Positions 52,492 to 59,964 of a stretch of DNA of 64,000 bases are shown piece after piece. Numbering within the stretch: the first letter of the stretch is position 1; each line of letters begins with the position of its first letter. This DNA comes from an uncultured Selenomonadaceae bacterium (GTDB lineage: Bacteria > Bacillota > Negativicutes > Selenomonadales > Selenomonadaceae): NCBI GenBank assembly GCA_905235685.1, contig CAJOMO010000002.1, positions 1 to 64,000 of the forward strand. The letters run 5' to 3'. The position numbers and the translations under genes are program-made. A model generated the notes under the pieces. The model made no database searches, was not told the DNA's origin, and saw only the letters and a program-made list of their open reading frames with translations.

Positions 52492-53799
52492 TCACCTGCC
52501 CTGGGTATGACGCAAATATTTTTGGCGAACAATATTTTCAATATCATAGCGCCACTTCAAGCAAAGTTTATTTTTCCGTTCGAGCGCGAAATACGGACAG
52601 CCGCCCATGCAAATCGGCAAGACTTTGCAGTTGCGGCATTCTTCGTCGTCGAAGGGGCTGTGCAACATCCATACCGAAAGATTTTGTTCCGTCTGCACGT
52701 TATGAGCCACGCCGCGCTGGACGTCGCCGACTGGTATTCGTTCGCAGTCCCAGCATTTGTCGATATTTCCGTTCGGGCGAATAATAAACGATTTAATTTG
52801 ATCTGCGCCGCAGAAATTCAGTTTCGGCGCCGGATAAAACGGATATTTATTTTTGATTTGAAAACCTTCAGCCAGCATAATTTGTTTAAAAATTTCAGTC
52901 CAACGGGTATATTCCGGCGTCGACAGGCAAAGCGAAGTGTCCCATTCGTCAGTGCGGGAAATTGGCAAAATCTGCCCGAAAGAAATTTCGACGTTGTTTT
53001 TGCTGTCGCCCAATTCGGCGCTCAAATTTTTAATCAGCGGCTCGATTGTTTCAGCGTTCGATTTATCGACATTGACGCGGAGCGCGATTTTAAAATTGTT
53101 TTCGACGATTTTTTTTACATTGGCAAGAATTTTATCGAAAGTTGCGCCGCCGGATTTCAAACAGCGCCGCTTATCGTGCGCGGATTTATCGCCGTCAATC
53201 GTTATCTGCAGCGTGTCGATTTTATATTTTTTGAGATTGGAAATAATTTCGTCGTCAAGCAGATAGCCGTTCGTGACAATAAAAGCGCTGTATTCGCAGG
53301 AATTATCCGCGGCAATTTCAATGAGCGCCTCGGACATTTCCCAAACAATATCAGCCGCCAAAAGAGGCTCGCCGCCGAACCAGCACACGCGCAAATTTTT
53401 GACGCCGAACAGATTTTTCTTGACAAAATCAATCGTTGCAGCAATAATTTCGGGTGTCATACGAATCTGTTGCTTATTTTCAAAGCAATAGAAACAGGCG
53501 AAATTGCAGGCGTCCGTCGGCATGATCGTCATCGTCAGCGCGTCTGTTTCGAATTTGCTTTTCCAATATTTGAGTTCCAAAACTTTCAATTCGTCGACAG
53601 ATTCCTCAATGAGAAAACCGGCGTTGCACATATTTTCGCGCAGAATTTTTTGTTCGGCGGTAAATTCGCTGTTAGGATTTTCCAAAATGCTCAAAAAATC
53701 GGAATTGACTTTGGCGAGCGCACAATTTTTCGCGTTGAAAACGATTGTATCAGCGCCTTCATTCACGATGAAATTGTACTTCGAGGCTTTGAGTTCCAT
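52492..53799 (-). CDS. Radical SAM/SPASM peptide maturase
   Basis: A 435-residue radical SAM enzyme of the peptide-modifying kind. Order: an N-terminal region of about 90 residues (KYNFIVNEGADTIVFNA, likely precursor recognition), the radical SAM cluster motif CNFACFYC (about 103-110), the barrel (CWFGGEPLLA; GYLLDDEIISNLKKY; LQITIDGDKSAHDKRRC), and a C-terminal SPASM domain whose cysteines bind auxiliary Fe-S clusters (NIDKCWDCERI; CRNCKVLPICMGGCPYF; KLCLKW). Such enzymes form thioether or carbon-carbon links in peptides. AAGGAG precedes ATG 53799. It heads the operon with the three small peptides, its obvious substrates. Confidence 0.9.
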   Translation of the reverse strand: MELKASKYNFIVNEGADTIVFNAKNCALAKVNSDFLSILENPNSEFTAEQKILRENMCNAGFLIEESVDELKVLELKYWKSKFETDALTMTIMPTDACNFACFYCFENKQQIRMTPEIIAATIDFVKKNLFGVKNLRVCWFGGEPLLAADIVWEMSEALIEIAADNSCEYSAFIVTNGYLLDDEIISNLKKYKIDTLQITIDGDKSAHDKRRCLKSGGATFDKILANVKKIVENNFKIALRVNVDKSNAETIEPLIKNLSAELGDSKNNVEISFGQILPISRTDEWDTSLCLSTPEYTRWTEIFKQIMLAEGFQIKNKYPFYPAPKLNFCGADQIKSFIIRPNGNIDKCWDCERIPVGDVQRGVAHNVQTEQNLSVWMLHSPFDDEECRNCKVLPICMGGCPYFALERKNKLCLKWRYDIENIVRQKYLRHTQGR

Positions 53800-53886
53800 T
53801 AGTTTCTCCTTGTCGAAATTAAAAATTCCTCATATCTGGGCAATAATATCACAACGCGCCACAAAGCGAAAGTTACATTTTCTTAC

Positions 53887-53909
53887 CCTGTAGGTACACT
53901 CGGTACAGG
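53887..53909. promoter_or_regulatory. Operator-like inverted repeat between the radical SAM gene and the flavodiiron gene
   Basis: CCTGTA (53887-53892) and TACAGG (53904-53909) form a 23-bp inverted repeat in the divergent intergenic region, just upstream of the fprA promoter. It could bind a dimeric regulator of either gene. Confidence 0.45.
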
Positions 53910-53910
53910 C

Positions 53911-53939
53911 TAGACAGAAATTCAAAATCGGTATACAAT
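53911..53939 (+). promoter_or_regulatory. Promoter of the flavodiiron protein gene
   Basis: TAGACA (53911-53916), 17-base spacer, TACAAT (53934-53939), then GAAGGAGG and the GTG start. Confidence 0.55.
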
Positions 53940-53967
53940 TTCTAAAAAATTTGAAGGAGGCTTTTTT

Positions 53968-55146
53968 GTGAACAATTGCAAGGCGGTTGAGATTGCGAAA
54001 AATATTTATTGGGTCGGCGCTATTGATTGGTCGATGCGGAATTTTCACGGCTACGAAACGGCGCGCGGTTCAAGTTACAACGCTTATTTGATTTTGGACA
54101 AAAAAATTACGCTGATTGACACGGCGAAAATTAATTTCAAAGACGAACTGCTTGAGCGAATTTCCGGCGTGATTGACCCCGCGAAAATTGACGTTATCGT
54201 TTCCAGTCACGTTGAGCCGGATCATTCGGGAAGTCTGCGCGAAGTTGCGGCGATTGCGAAAAACGCGGAGATTATTACAACTAATCCAAATGGCGTGAAG
54301 GGGTTGACGGCGCGGTACGGCGAATTGAATTACAAGCCGGTTAAGGCGGGCGACAGCATTTCGATTGGCGCGCGTACTTTGCAATTTGTGCCGACGCCGA
54401 TGTTGCATTGGCCCGATTCCATGGTAACTTATTGCCCCGAAGAAAAAATTTTGTTTTCTAATGACGCGTTCGGCGAACATTTTGCAACTTCAATGAGATT
54501 CGACGACGAAAACGATTTAGACACGATTTTATTTGAGGCGAAGAAATATTACGCGAATATTTTAATGCCGTTCGGCAAACAGGCGCAGGCAGCGCTCAAA
54601 GCTTTAGGCGATTTGGAAATTAATTTAATTGCCACGGGGCACGGCGTCATTTGGCGGAAAAATATTGGCAAGATTCTTGACTGCTACAAAAAATGGAGTT
54701 CCGGCGAAGTCGAAGAGCGCGCGGTTGTGGTTTTTGATTCGATGTGGCATTCGACAGAAATTCTCGCGCAGACGATAACCGAGGCTTTTGCTAAGCGCGG
54801 TATTCCGGCGGCGTATTACGATATCAAGGCAACGCCGCTGTCAGATATTGTCACGGATATTTTTATGAGTAAATATTTGGCGGTTGGCTCGCCCACGATT
54901 AACAATCAAATGATGCCGACCATTGCCAAATTTCTCTGCTACATTAAAGGTTTGCGCCCTCTAAATCACAAAGCGTTTGCGTTTGGCTCGTACGGTTGGG
55001 GCGGGCAAAGTATTGGACTTGTCGAGGACGAACTTAAAGCCGCGGGTATGGAAATTATTCTTGATAAAATTCGAATTGCCAATGTTCCCACCAAAACCCA
55101 GCTTGACGAAATTACCGAAAAAATTATTAACGGCATTTCTTTTTAA
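53968..55146 (+). CDS. fprA: Flavodiiron protein (FprA, A-type flavoprotein)
   Basis: Reduces oxygen (to water) or nitric oxide and so protects anaerobes. The N-terminal metallo-beta-lactamase-like domain holds the diiron ligands HVEPDHSGS (about 81-89) and further His (GHGVIW). The C-terminal flavodoxin domain (from about 250, VVVFDSMWHSTEILAQ) binds FMN, with SYGWGG near 345. Length is 392 residues. The start is GTG with GAAGGAGG upstream. The stop codon lies inside the first hairpin of repeat copy 4. Electrons may come from the flavodoxin or a rubredoxin. Confidence 0.95.
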   Translation: MNNCKAVEIAKNIYWVGAIDWSMRNFHGYETARGSSYNAYLILDKKITLIDTAKINFKDELLERISGVIDPAKIDVIVSSHVEPDHSGSLREVAAIAKNAEIITTNPNGVKGLTARYGELNYKPVKAGDSISIGARTLQFVPTPMLHWPDSMVTYCPEEKILFSNDAFGEHFATSMRFDDENDLDTILFEAKKYYANILMPFGKQAQAALKALGDLEINLIATGHGVIWRKNIGKILDCYKKWSSGEVEERAVVVFDSMWHSTEILAQTITEAFAKRGIPAAYYDIKATPLSDIVTDIFMSKYLAVGSPTINNQMMPTIAKFLCYIKGLRPLNHKAFAFGSYGWGGQSIGLVEDELKAAGMEIILDKIRIANVPTKTQLDEITEKIINGISF

Positions 55147-55234
55147 AAAAGAAACGCCTAGCAAAGAAAATGCGGCGCGGATTGTCACATCACGTGACAA
55201 GCGCGCCGCGGGGGCGCTCATCCTTGAGCGCCTC
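55137..55234 (+). repeat. Triple-hairpin intergenic repeat, copy 4
   Basis: Begins at the fprA stop codon (TTTCTTTT/AAAAGAAA around it). It continues with GCAAAGAAAA, the same GCGGCGCG/CGCGCCGC palindrome as copy 3, and a perfect hairpin GGCGCTCA/TGAGCGCC with a TCCT loop. Compared with copy 3 the last stem has changed on both arms while pairing is kept. Confidence 0.88.
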
Positions 55235-55253
55235 TTATTTTAGGTTGATTGAT

Positions 55254-56123
55254 TTAGTCGTTTAAGGCAACTGTCAAAGTTTGCATATTTTTTAGCATGC
55301 CGTCAATATAGGCGTCGGGATTGTCCGCGCCGGTGGTTATCGGGTCAAGCACGAAAATTTTCGCTCCGGTTTCGCGGGCAATGGTTTCCGCAGCCTTCGG
55401 TGAATATTGCGGCTCGGTGAACAAAACTTTTACCGGCAAAGCATTTACTATTTTGATTGTATCGGCTAATTCCTGCGGCGTCGGCTCAGTTCCTGGCTCG
55501 CGCTCAATCACCGCGGCGATATTCAATTTAAATTGCGCCGCAAAGTACGGAAATGCCTCGTGGAAAGTTACAATGTCTTTGTGCGGCAAATTGTCCAGGG
55601 CAAGATGCATTTCGTCGCGCAGGGTTGCAAGTTTGTTCAGATATTCCAGCGCATTTTTTTTGTAAGAATCGGCGTGCGCGGGGTCAAGCTCGCAAAGTTG
55701 CCGCTGAATCGCCCGTACTTGCGCCATTGCATACGTTACGCTCATCCAAACGTGCGGGTTTATTTCGTCGCCGTCCTTCAGCAAATAAATTTCTTCGCTG
55801 TTCGACGCGTCTACGATTTTCAAATCTTTTCGCGCAGAGGTCACTTTGTCTAAAAAATTTTCCATACCTAAGCCGTTGACGATAAAAATATCCGCCGTCT
55901 CCAAAATTTTCATATCCTCGGTCGTCAGCTGATAATCATGAAGGCAGCCGGTTTGCGGCTTTGTCAAATTAATCACTTCAACGCCGTCAATCCCGCCCGC
56001 GATATTCAGCGCGTCAATATACATCGGATAAAACGACGTAACGATTTTCAATTTGCCGCTGTCAGAATTTGCGCCGCAGCCGCTGATAATCAACATTAAC
56101 ATTAACAAAAAAATTTTCTTCAT
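55254..56123 (-). CDS. znuA: Metal (zinc/manganese) ABC transporter substrate-binding lipoprotein
   Basis: Captures a divalent metal outside the inner membrane for an ABC importer. It has a signal peptide with the lipobox ISGC (Cys near 16), then LKIVTSFYPMYIDALNIAGG, and metal-ligand histidines in TGCLHDYQLT, EINPHVWMS and TFHEAFPYFAAQF, with an acidic ligand near the C-terminus (FVLDPITTG). Length is 289 residues. The His-rich loop of zinc types is short, so zinc versus manganese is open. The ATG directly follows the T run of the upstream pyk terminator, without a close ribosome-binding site. The permease and ATPase genes are not adjacent. Confidence 0.85.
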   Translation of the reverse strand: MKKIFLLMLMLIISGCGANSDSGKLKIVTSFYPMYIDALNIAGGIDGVEVINLTKPQTGCLHDYQLTTEDMKILETADIFIVNGLGMENFLDKVTSARKDLKIVDASNSEEIYLLKDGDEINPHVWMSVTYAMAQVRAIQRQLCELDPAHADSYKKNALEYLNKLATLRDEMHLALDNLPHKDIVTFHEAFPYFAAQFKLNIAAVIEREPGTEPTPQELADTIKIVNALPVKVLFTEPQYSPKAAETIARETGAKIFVLDPITTGADNPDAYIDGMLKNMQTLTVALND

Positions 56124-56153
56124 AAAAAAAGCGGTCAGAATCGCTCCGACCGC
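56124..56153 (-). terminator. Terminator after pyk, abutting the znuA start
   Basis: Minus strand stem GCGGTC/GACCGC followed by seven T residues that touch the znuA ATG. znuA transcription therefore needs read-through of pyk, or a promoter hidden in this hairpin region. Confidence 0.8.
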
Positions 56154-56177
56154 AGAACCTCCTCGATTGAAAAAATT

Positions 56178-57593
56178 TTATTCGACAGTGTGAAGTTGAA
56201 TAGCGCTCGTGCCGCCCGCGCCGTACTTAATGCCGCTGGTTACGACGGTGATATCGCCTTTCTTGACGAAACCGTGAGCAAGCGCCTCTTTCGTTACGTA
56301 TTCAAGCATTTCTTCGGGATAAAGCCAGGGAACTTCGGGAATGACGAAAACGCCCCAACGCAAATTCAAATGGCGCGCGATAGTCTGATTGGGCGCAAAG
56401 GCAACGATAACCGCTTGCGGACGATATTTCGAGACAATTTTAGTCGTGTAGCCGGATTTGGTCGGCGTGATAATCGCGGCGGCGCTGAGTTCGTAAGCCA
56501 GCTGAACGGTTGCGTGAGCGATAGCATCAGTCTGCGAATGTTTTCTGTGAATGCCTTTGTCTTCAAAAATTTTCTTATATTCCAGGGACGCCTCGATACG
56601 CTGAGCAATTCTGTTCATTGTGGCGGTTGCCTCAACGGGATATTTGCCGCCCGCGGTTTCGCCGGAAAGCATGATAGCGTCAGCGCCGTCCAAAATCGCG
56701 TTGCCAACGTCCGAAACTTCTGCGCGAGTGGGGCGCGGGTTATTCGTCATAGTTTCGAGCATTTGAGTGGCGACGATAACCGGCTTGCCCAAATCGTTGC
56801 ATTTTTTGATAATGGATTTTTGGATAATCGGAACGTCTTCAGCGGGAATTTCGACGCCCAAATCGCCGCGCGCAACCATAATTCCGTCGGACGCCGCGAT
56901 TATGTCGTCAATGTTTTGCACACCGGCGAGGCACTCAATTTTAGAAATAATTTCCATATGACCGCCGTTGCGGGCAATGAGTTTGCGCAAATCTTCAACG
57001 TCAGAGGCGCGCTGAATGAAACTTGCCGCGACAAAATCCATATCGTTTGCGATGCCGAAAATGATATCCTTTTCGTCTTGTTCGGAAATAGCAGGCAGTC
57101 CGAGTGTAATTCCAGGCGCGGCGACGCGTTTTCTGGTACTCATTTTGCCGGAATTTAAAATCGTGGTAACAATGTCTTTGTCCTTAATTTCGTCAACAGT
57201 CAATTCAACGAGCCCGTCATTGAGCAAAAGTTTATCGCCAGGTTTAACTTCGCTGTAAAGCAATTTGTGGCTGACGGCGCAATGGGTTTCGTCGCCTGGG
57301 GTTTCGTCTTGCGTCAAGGTAAATTTATTTCCGGCAACGAGTTGGACTTCGCCCGCGGCAAATTCGCCAAGGCGCACTTCCGGACCTTTCGTATCCAAAA
57401 TCAGCGAAACGACGCGGTTAAGTTTTTTGGCGGCGTCTTTTACGGCGTTAATGCGTTTACGGTGTCCTTCGTGGTCGCCGTGCGAAAAATTAAATCTCGC
57501 GCAGTTCATGCCGTTTTCAATCAGCTTTTCGATAATTCCCTCGGGGTCTGTCGCTGGTCCTTGCGTGCAGATGATTTTTGTTTTTTTCAGCAT
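56178..57593 (-). CDS. pyk: Pyruvate kinase
   Basis: Last ATP-forming step of glycolysis, phosphoenolpyruvate to pyruvate. It has the N-terminal KTKIICTQGPAT, the active-site region with NFSHGDHEGH, the signature MVARGDLGVEIPAEDVP, the metal/K site (IISKIECLAGVQNID), and a C-terminal allosteric domain ending SAIQLHTVE. Length is 471 residues. The ATG at 57593 has AGAGGTG upstream; an earlier in-frame start adds residues not seen in the family. It stands alone with its own terminator. Confidence 0.97.
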   Translation of the reverse strand: MLKKTKIICTQGPATDPEGIIEKLIENGMNCARFNFSHGDHEGHRKRINAVKDAAKKLNRVVSLILDTKGPEVRLGEFAAGEVQLVAGNKFTLTQDETPGDETHCAVSHKLLYSEVKPGDKLLLNDGLVELTVDEIKDKDIVTTILNSGKMSTRKRVAAPGITLGLPAISEQDEKDIIFGIANDMDFVAASFIQRASDVEDLRKLIARNGGHMEIISKIECLAGVQNIDDIIAASDGIMVARGDLGVEIPAEDVPIIQKSIIKKCNDLGKPVIVATQMLETMTNNPRPTRAEVSDVGNAILDGADAIMLSGETAGGKYPVEATATMNRIAQRIEASLEYKKIFEDKGIHRKHSQTDAIAHATVQLAYELSAAAIITPTKSGYTTKIVSKYRPQAVIVAFAPNQTIARHLNLRWGVFVIPEVPWLYPEEMLEYVTKEALAHGFVKKGDITVVTSGIKYGAGGTSAIQLHTVE

Positions 57594-57648
57594 ATTAACA
57601 CCTCTTAAAAATTTATTTGTTTCAGTCAAGGCGGGACAATTTTTCGCC

Positions 57649-58524
57649 TTACTTCAATTTCGCCAAAGCTCTATCCAAATTCTGTTGGTATTTTTCGTTA
57701 TTCGGGTTCAATTCGACAGCTTTTCTGTAAGCGTCAACCGCGGCTTGATAATTTTCAATTTCCTCGCATACGCTGCCTAAGTTGAACCACGCTCCAGCGT
57801 TATTTTTGTCAAGTTCGATAGCTTTTTGAAAACATTCAATAGCTTTTGTCTGATCGCCGGATTCGCTGTAAGCCATACCCAAGTTGTTCCAGACAATGGA
57901 ACTATTTGAATCGCGATTAATTACTTTCTTGTAGTTTTCTATAGCCTTATCGTAGTTCCCCAAACGATAGTAAGATTGAGCAAGGTGAAAAAAGTAGAGC
58001 TCTTGTTTGGGATTAATTTCCGCGGCTTTTTGGTAATATTCGATAGCCTCGTCGTAACGTTCCAGCCCATAATAAATATCGCCCAGATTGTCATATGCTA
58101 CGTGGTAATTCGGGTCAATTTCGGTAGCTTTTTTGAAATTATACGCCGCCTCATTGTAATTTTTCATTCTCCAATGAATTCGTCCGGCTCTGTTCCAGGC
58201 ATCGGGGTCTTTGGGGTCAACTTCAATCGATTTGTTGATACTGTCCAGGGCGCTATCGTAATTTTCCAATTCAAAATAACCGCAGCTTAGATAATACCAA
58301 AAAATGGCGTTATTAGGGTCTAACTCCACAGCTTTTTTGAAGCGTTTCACAGCCTCGGAATAATTTCCCGCTTTGTAAAGCTTGTAGCCTTCGTTATACC
58401 AATCTTCGGCGTTTTTGGTTTTCGCATAAGCTACGGACGCGGGCGAAAAATAATTCGGCGGCAAAACCGTAGGGCTGAACATTAATGCGCCCAGCAACGC
58501 TGCGGCAATTTTTTTCTTGAGCAA
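57649..58524 (-). CDS. Exported TPR-repeat protein (1)
   Basis: A 291-residue protein with a signal peptide (LLKKKIAAALLGALMFSPTV, cut near VAYA) and seven tetratricopeptide repeats filling residues 45-285 (units such as AIEYYQKAAEINPKQELYFF and AIECFQKAIELDKNN). TPR arrays are protein-protein scaffolds; its partner is unknown. The start is TTG 58524 with a GGGGGG site upstream; a longer open frame to 58707 overlaps the neighbour. It is a paralog of the next gene and probably arose from tandem duplication. Confidence 0.82.
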   Translation of the reverse strand: MLKKKIAAALLGALMFSPTVLPPNYFSPASVAYAKTKNAEDWYNEGYKLYKAGNYSEAVKRFKKAVELDPNNAIFWYYLSCGYFELENYDSALDSINKSIEVDPKDPDAWNRAGRIHWRMKNYNEAAYNFKKATEIDPNYHVAYDNLGDIYYGLERYDEAIEYYQKAAEINPKQELYFFHLAQSYYRLGNYDKAIENYKKVINRDSNSSIVWNNLGMAYSESGDQTKAIECFQKAIELDKNNAGAWFNLGSVCEEIENYQAAVDAYRKAVELNPNNEKYQQNLDRALAKLK

Positions 58525-58549
58525 TCCAATTACCCCCCTTATGGAAAAT

Positions 58550-59314
58550 TTATTTCTGTGGCAACTGCGCCAGGGTATCGTCGAGATTTTTTTTGTAAGC
58601 TTGATTGTCCGGCGCCAATTCGACGGCTTTTTTGTAAGCGTCTGCCGCTTTGTCAAAAATTTCTTGCTTGCGATAAGCATTGCCGAGATTGTTCCAGCTG
58701 TTTGCATCTTTGGCGTTTATTTTGAGCGAACGCTGATAACTTTTCACTGCCTGCGGATAATTTTCAAGGTAGTAATAAGCCACGCCGAGATTATTCCAGG
58801 CGGCGGCGTTTTTTGAATCGCGGTTGACAGATCTTTTGTAGCAAGCAACGGCGTCGTCGTAATTTTCGAGCCGCTGATAAGACAGCCCCAATTTGAACCA
58901 GGCGTTTGCATAATTTGAATCAATTTCGGTGGCGTTTTGAAAACAATCAATTGCGGCGTCGTAATTTTTCTGCGCGAGATAAACGCTGCCCAAATTGCAC
59001 CAAGTCATTTCGTCGTCCTGCGCGAACTGCAGAGATTTTTTCAGACAATCGGCGGCGCGGCTGTAATTTTTCAAATGATAATACGCCACGCCTAAATTAT
59101 TCCAGGCAACGTCATCTTTCGGATTAATTTTCAAACCTTGATTGTAACACTGAACGGCGTCGTTGTAATTTCCGGCGTCGAGAAAATCATTGCCTTCAGT
59201 CAGCCAATCGCCCACAACCGCCTCGGACGCGTAAGCCGCCGCGGGATTAAAATTTATCGGGCTGAAAATCAGCGCGCCGAAAACCGCCGCCGTTAAAAAT
59301 TTTTTCGTAAACAA
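58550..59314 (-). CDS. Exported TPR-repeat protein (2)
   Basis: About 254 residues, with a signal peptide (FTKKFLTAAVFGALIFSPIN, cut near AYAS) and six TPR units (AVQCYNQGLKINPKDDVAWN; AIDCFQNATEIDSNYANAW). The last repeat (AADAYKKAVELAPDN) is nearly the same as the last repeat of its neighbour. The TTG at 59314 or 59323 is the start; the ribosome-binding site is weak (AGAAG). It lies 25 bases upstream of the first TPR gene, in the same orientation. Confidence 0.8.
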   Translation of the reverse strand: MFTKKFLTAAVFGALIFSPINFNPAAAYASEAVVGDWLTEGNDFLDAGNYNDAVQCYNQGLKINPKDDVAWNNLGVAYYHLKNYSRAADCLKKSLQFAQDDEMTWCNLGSVYLAQKNYDAAIDCFQNATEIDSNYANAWFKLGLSYQRLENYDDAVACYKRSVNRDSKNAAAWNNLGVAYYYLENYPQAVKSYQRSLKINAKDANSWNNLGNAYRKQEIFDKAADAYKKAVELAPDNQAYKKNLDDTLAQLPQK

Positions 59315-59382
59315 AACTATCAACTTCTTTGGTTAATAATATATTTTTTCAATGAAATTGGCAAGACTGCGCGATATTTTTT

Positions 59383-59961
59383 TTATGATATAAAATGTTT
59401 GCCGAGCTCAAAGGCTTTTTTATTCAGCTCCAAAAATTTCGGCGGCACATTCGCCTTCAAAGATTCTTGCCACGCGTCTTCCGGTATGTCGAAATAATGT
59501 GACAGCCGCCCGAGCAATACGATATTCACGGCTTTTTGAGAGCCGGCCTGCCGCGCCAAAGATAAACAATCCATCGCGTCGACTTTCAAACCCTGCGCGC
59601 GCATTTTTTCAACGAGATTTTCCGGATACCGCGCCGCGCCCGTAATTACCGGCATTGGGTCAATTTGCTGTGTGTTCGTGACGATTTGCCCGCCTGCTTT
59701 TAAACAGTCAAGCCACCGCGCCGTTTCTAAAATTTCAAACGAAACTATAAAATCCGCCTCGCCCTTGTCGACAACCGGCGAATAAACTTTGTCGCCAAAT
59801 CGAACGTAGGTAATGACGCTGCCGCCGCGCTGGCTCATTCCGTGAACTTCAGAAACTTTCACGTCGTAGCCTTGATTCATAAGCAAATGTCCCAAAATTT
59901 TGCTCGCCAAAAGTGAGCCTTGCCCGCCCACGCCGACGATTATAATATTTTTCGTTTCCAT
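59383..59961 (-). CDS. iorB: Indolepyruvate:ferredoxin oxidoreductase, beta subunit
   Basis: With IorA it oxidatively decarboxylates aryl-pyruvates from aromatic amino acid breakdown to aryl-acetyl-CoA, reducing ferredoxin; it can also run in reverse for synthesis. The 192-residue protein is the gamma-type domain of 2-oxoacid:ferredoxin oxidoreductases: IIIVGVGGQGSLLASKILGH, then VSEVHGMSQRGGSVITYVR. The ATG has GGAGG upstream and lies three bases after iorA. Confidence 0.92.
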   Translation of the reverse strand: METKNIIIVGVGGQGSLLASKILGHLLMNQGYDVKVSEVHGMSQRGGSVITYVRFGDKVYSPVVDKGEADFIVSFEILETARWLDCLKAGGQIVTNTQQIDPMPVITGAARYPENLVEKMRAQGLKVDAMDCLSLARQAGSQKAVNIVLLGRLSHYFDIPEDAWQESLKANVPPKFLELNKKAFELGKHFIS

Positions 59962-59964
59962 AAT

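Noticed and set aside
52507-53802. 431-codon open frame on the plus strand opposite the radical SAM gene
   Set aside because: Antisense shadow of a gene with clear catalytic motifs; it has no ribosome-binding site and the translation is Phe/Arg/Asn-rich without domain resemblance.
11883-55234. The dispersed hairpin repeats as a CRISPR array
   Set aside because: Copies are tens of kilobases apart, not regularly spaced, and lack spacers or cas genes.
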